Shown: piece by piece, positions 6,889 to 6,903 of the stretch
Numbering within the stretch: the stretch's first letter is position 1
How the letters are laid out: each line of letters opens with the position of its first letter
Source of the DNA: Ruminococcus sp.
Lineage (GTDB): Bacteria > Bacillota > Clostridia > Oscillospirales > Ruminococcaceae
DNA length: 6,903 bases
NCBI GenBank assembly: GCA_019417865.1
Contig: DYCW01000017.1
Span: 1 to 6,903 of the forward strand
Direction of reading: 5' to 3'
Made by a program: the position numbers and the translations under genes
The notes under the pieces: generated by a model
The model's database searches: none
What the model was told of the DNA's origin: nothing
Seen by the model: only the letters and a program-made list of their open reading frames with translations

Positions 6889-6897
6889 ATTATAGCA
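6889..6897 (-). promoter_or_regulatory. Extended -10 promoter element
   Basis: On the minus strand the bases read TGCTATAAT, a perfect TATAAT with the upstream TG of an extended -10. The transcript would start near 6882, giving a leader of about 120 nt. The -35 region falls beyond the window end and cannot be judged. It is the only strong promoter-like element seen upstream of the gene. Confidence 0.65.
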
Positions 6898-6903
6898 TAA
6901 TCC

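Noticed and set aside
6590..6895. Plus-strand frame over the gene start and promoter
   Set aside because: Its product is the antisense of the Gly-aromatic tract and signal peptide (Pro-rich, then Ile/Thr-rich), and it covers the minus-strand promoter.

Overview
The window holds one gene, read on the minus strand. It starts at 6759 and runs off the window at base 1, giving 2253 codons with no stop. I translated every codon of this frame. It encodes the N-terminal and central part of a giant secreted, cell-surface protein: a signal peptide, a short Gly/Trp/Phe tract, then a long string of beta-sandwich domains. The C-terminus, where a cell-wall anchor such as a sortase motif would be expected, lies outside the window. 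The domain style (DUF11-type repeats followed by Cna-B/SpaA-like domains), the moderate G+C and the extended -10 promoter suggest a Bacillota member, probably a gut-type Clostridia (Oscillospiraceae/Lachnospiraceae-like). This taxonomic call is an inference.

Layout in transcription order (high to low coordinates): extended -10 promoter (6889-6897); leader of about 120 nt with a tandem repeat (6842-6859), a strong Shine-Dalgarno placed unusually far from the start, and two overlapping inverted repeats (6768-6818); signal peptide (6652-6759); Gly-aromatic tract (6604-6648); two N-terminal beta-rich regions (5635-6600); six DUF11-like repeats (3271-5634); an atypical insert-like domain (2719-3270); a further Lys/Asp/Asn isopeptide-type domain (2227-2718); two related larger domains (952-2226); and three Cna-B/SpaA-like domains (1-951), the last cut by the window edge.

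The likely picture is a long adhesin or stalk, with putative binding regions at the N-terminus held away from the cell by stacked, possibly isopeptide-locked domains. In most domains a Lys on the first strand, an Asp in a 'xDxLP'-like turn and an Asn near the last strand recur in register. I found no second gene, RNA gene, mobile element or CRISPR array. The plus-strand open frames are antisense shadows. The least explained features are the start-site leader structure and the Gly-aromatic tract.
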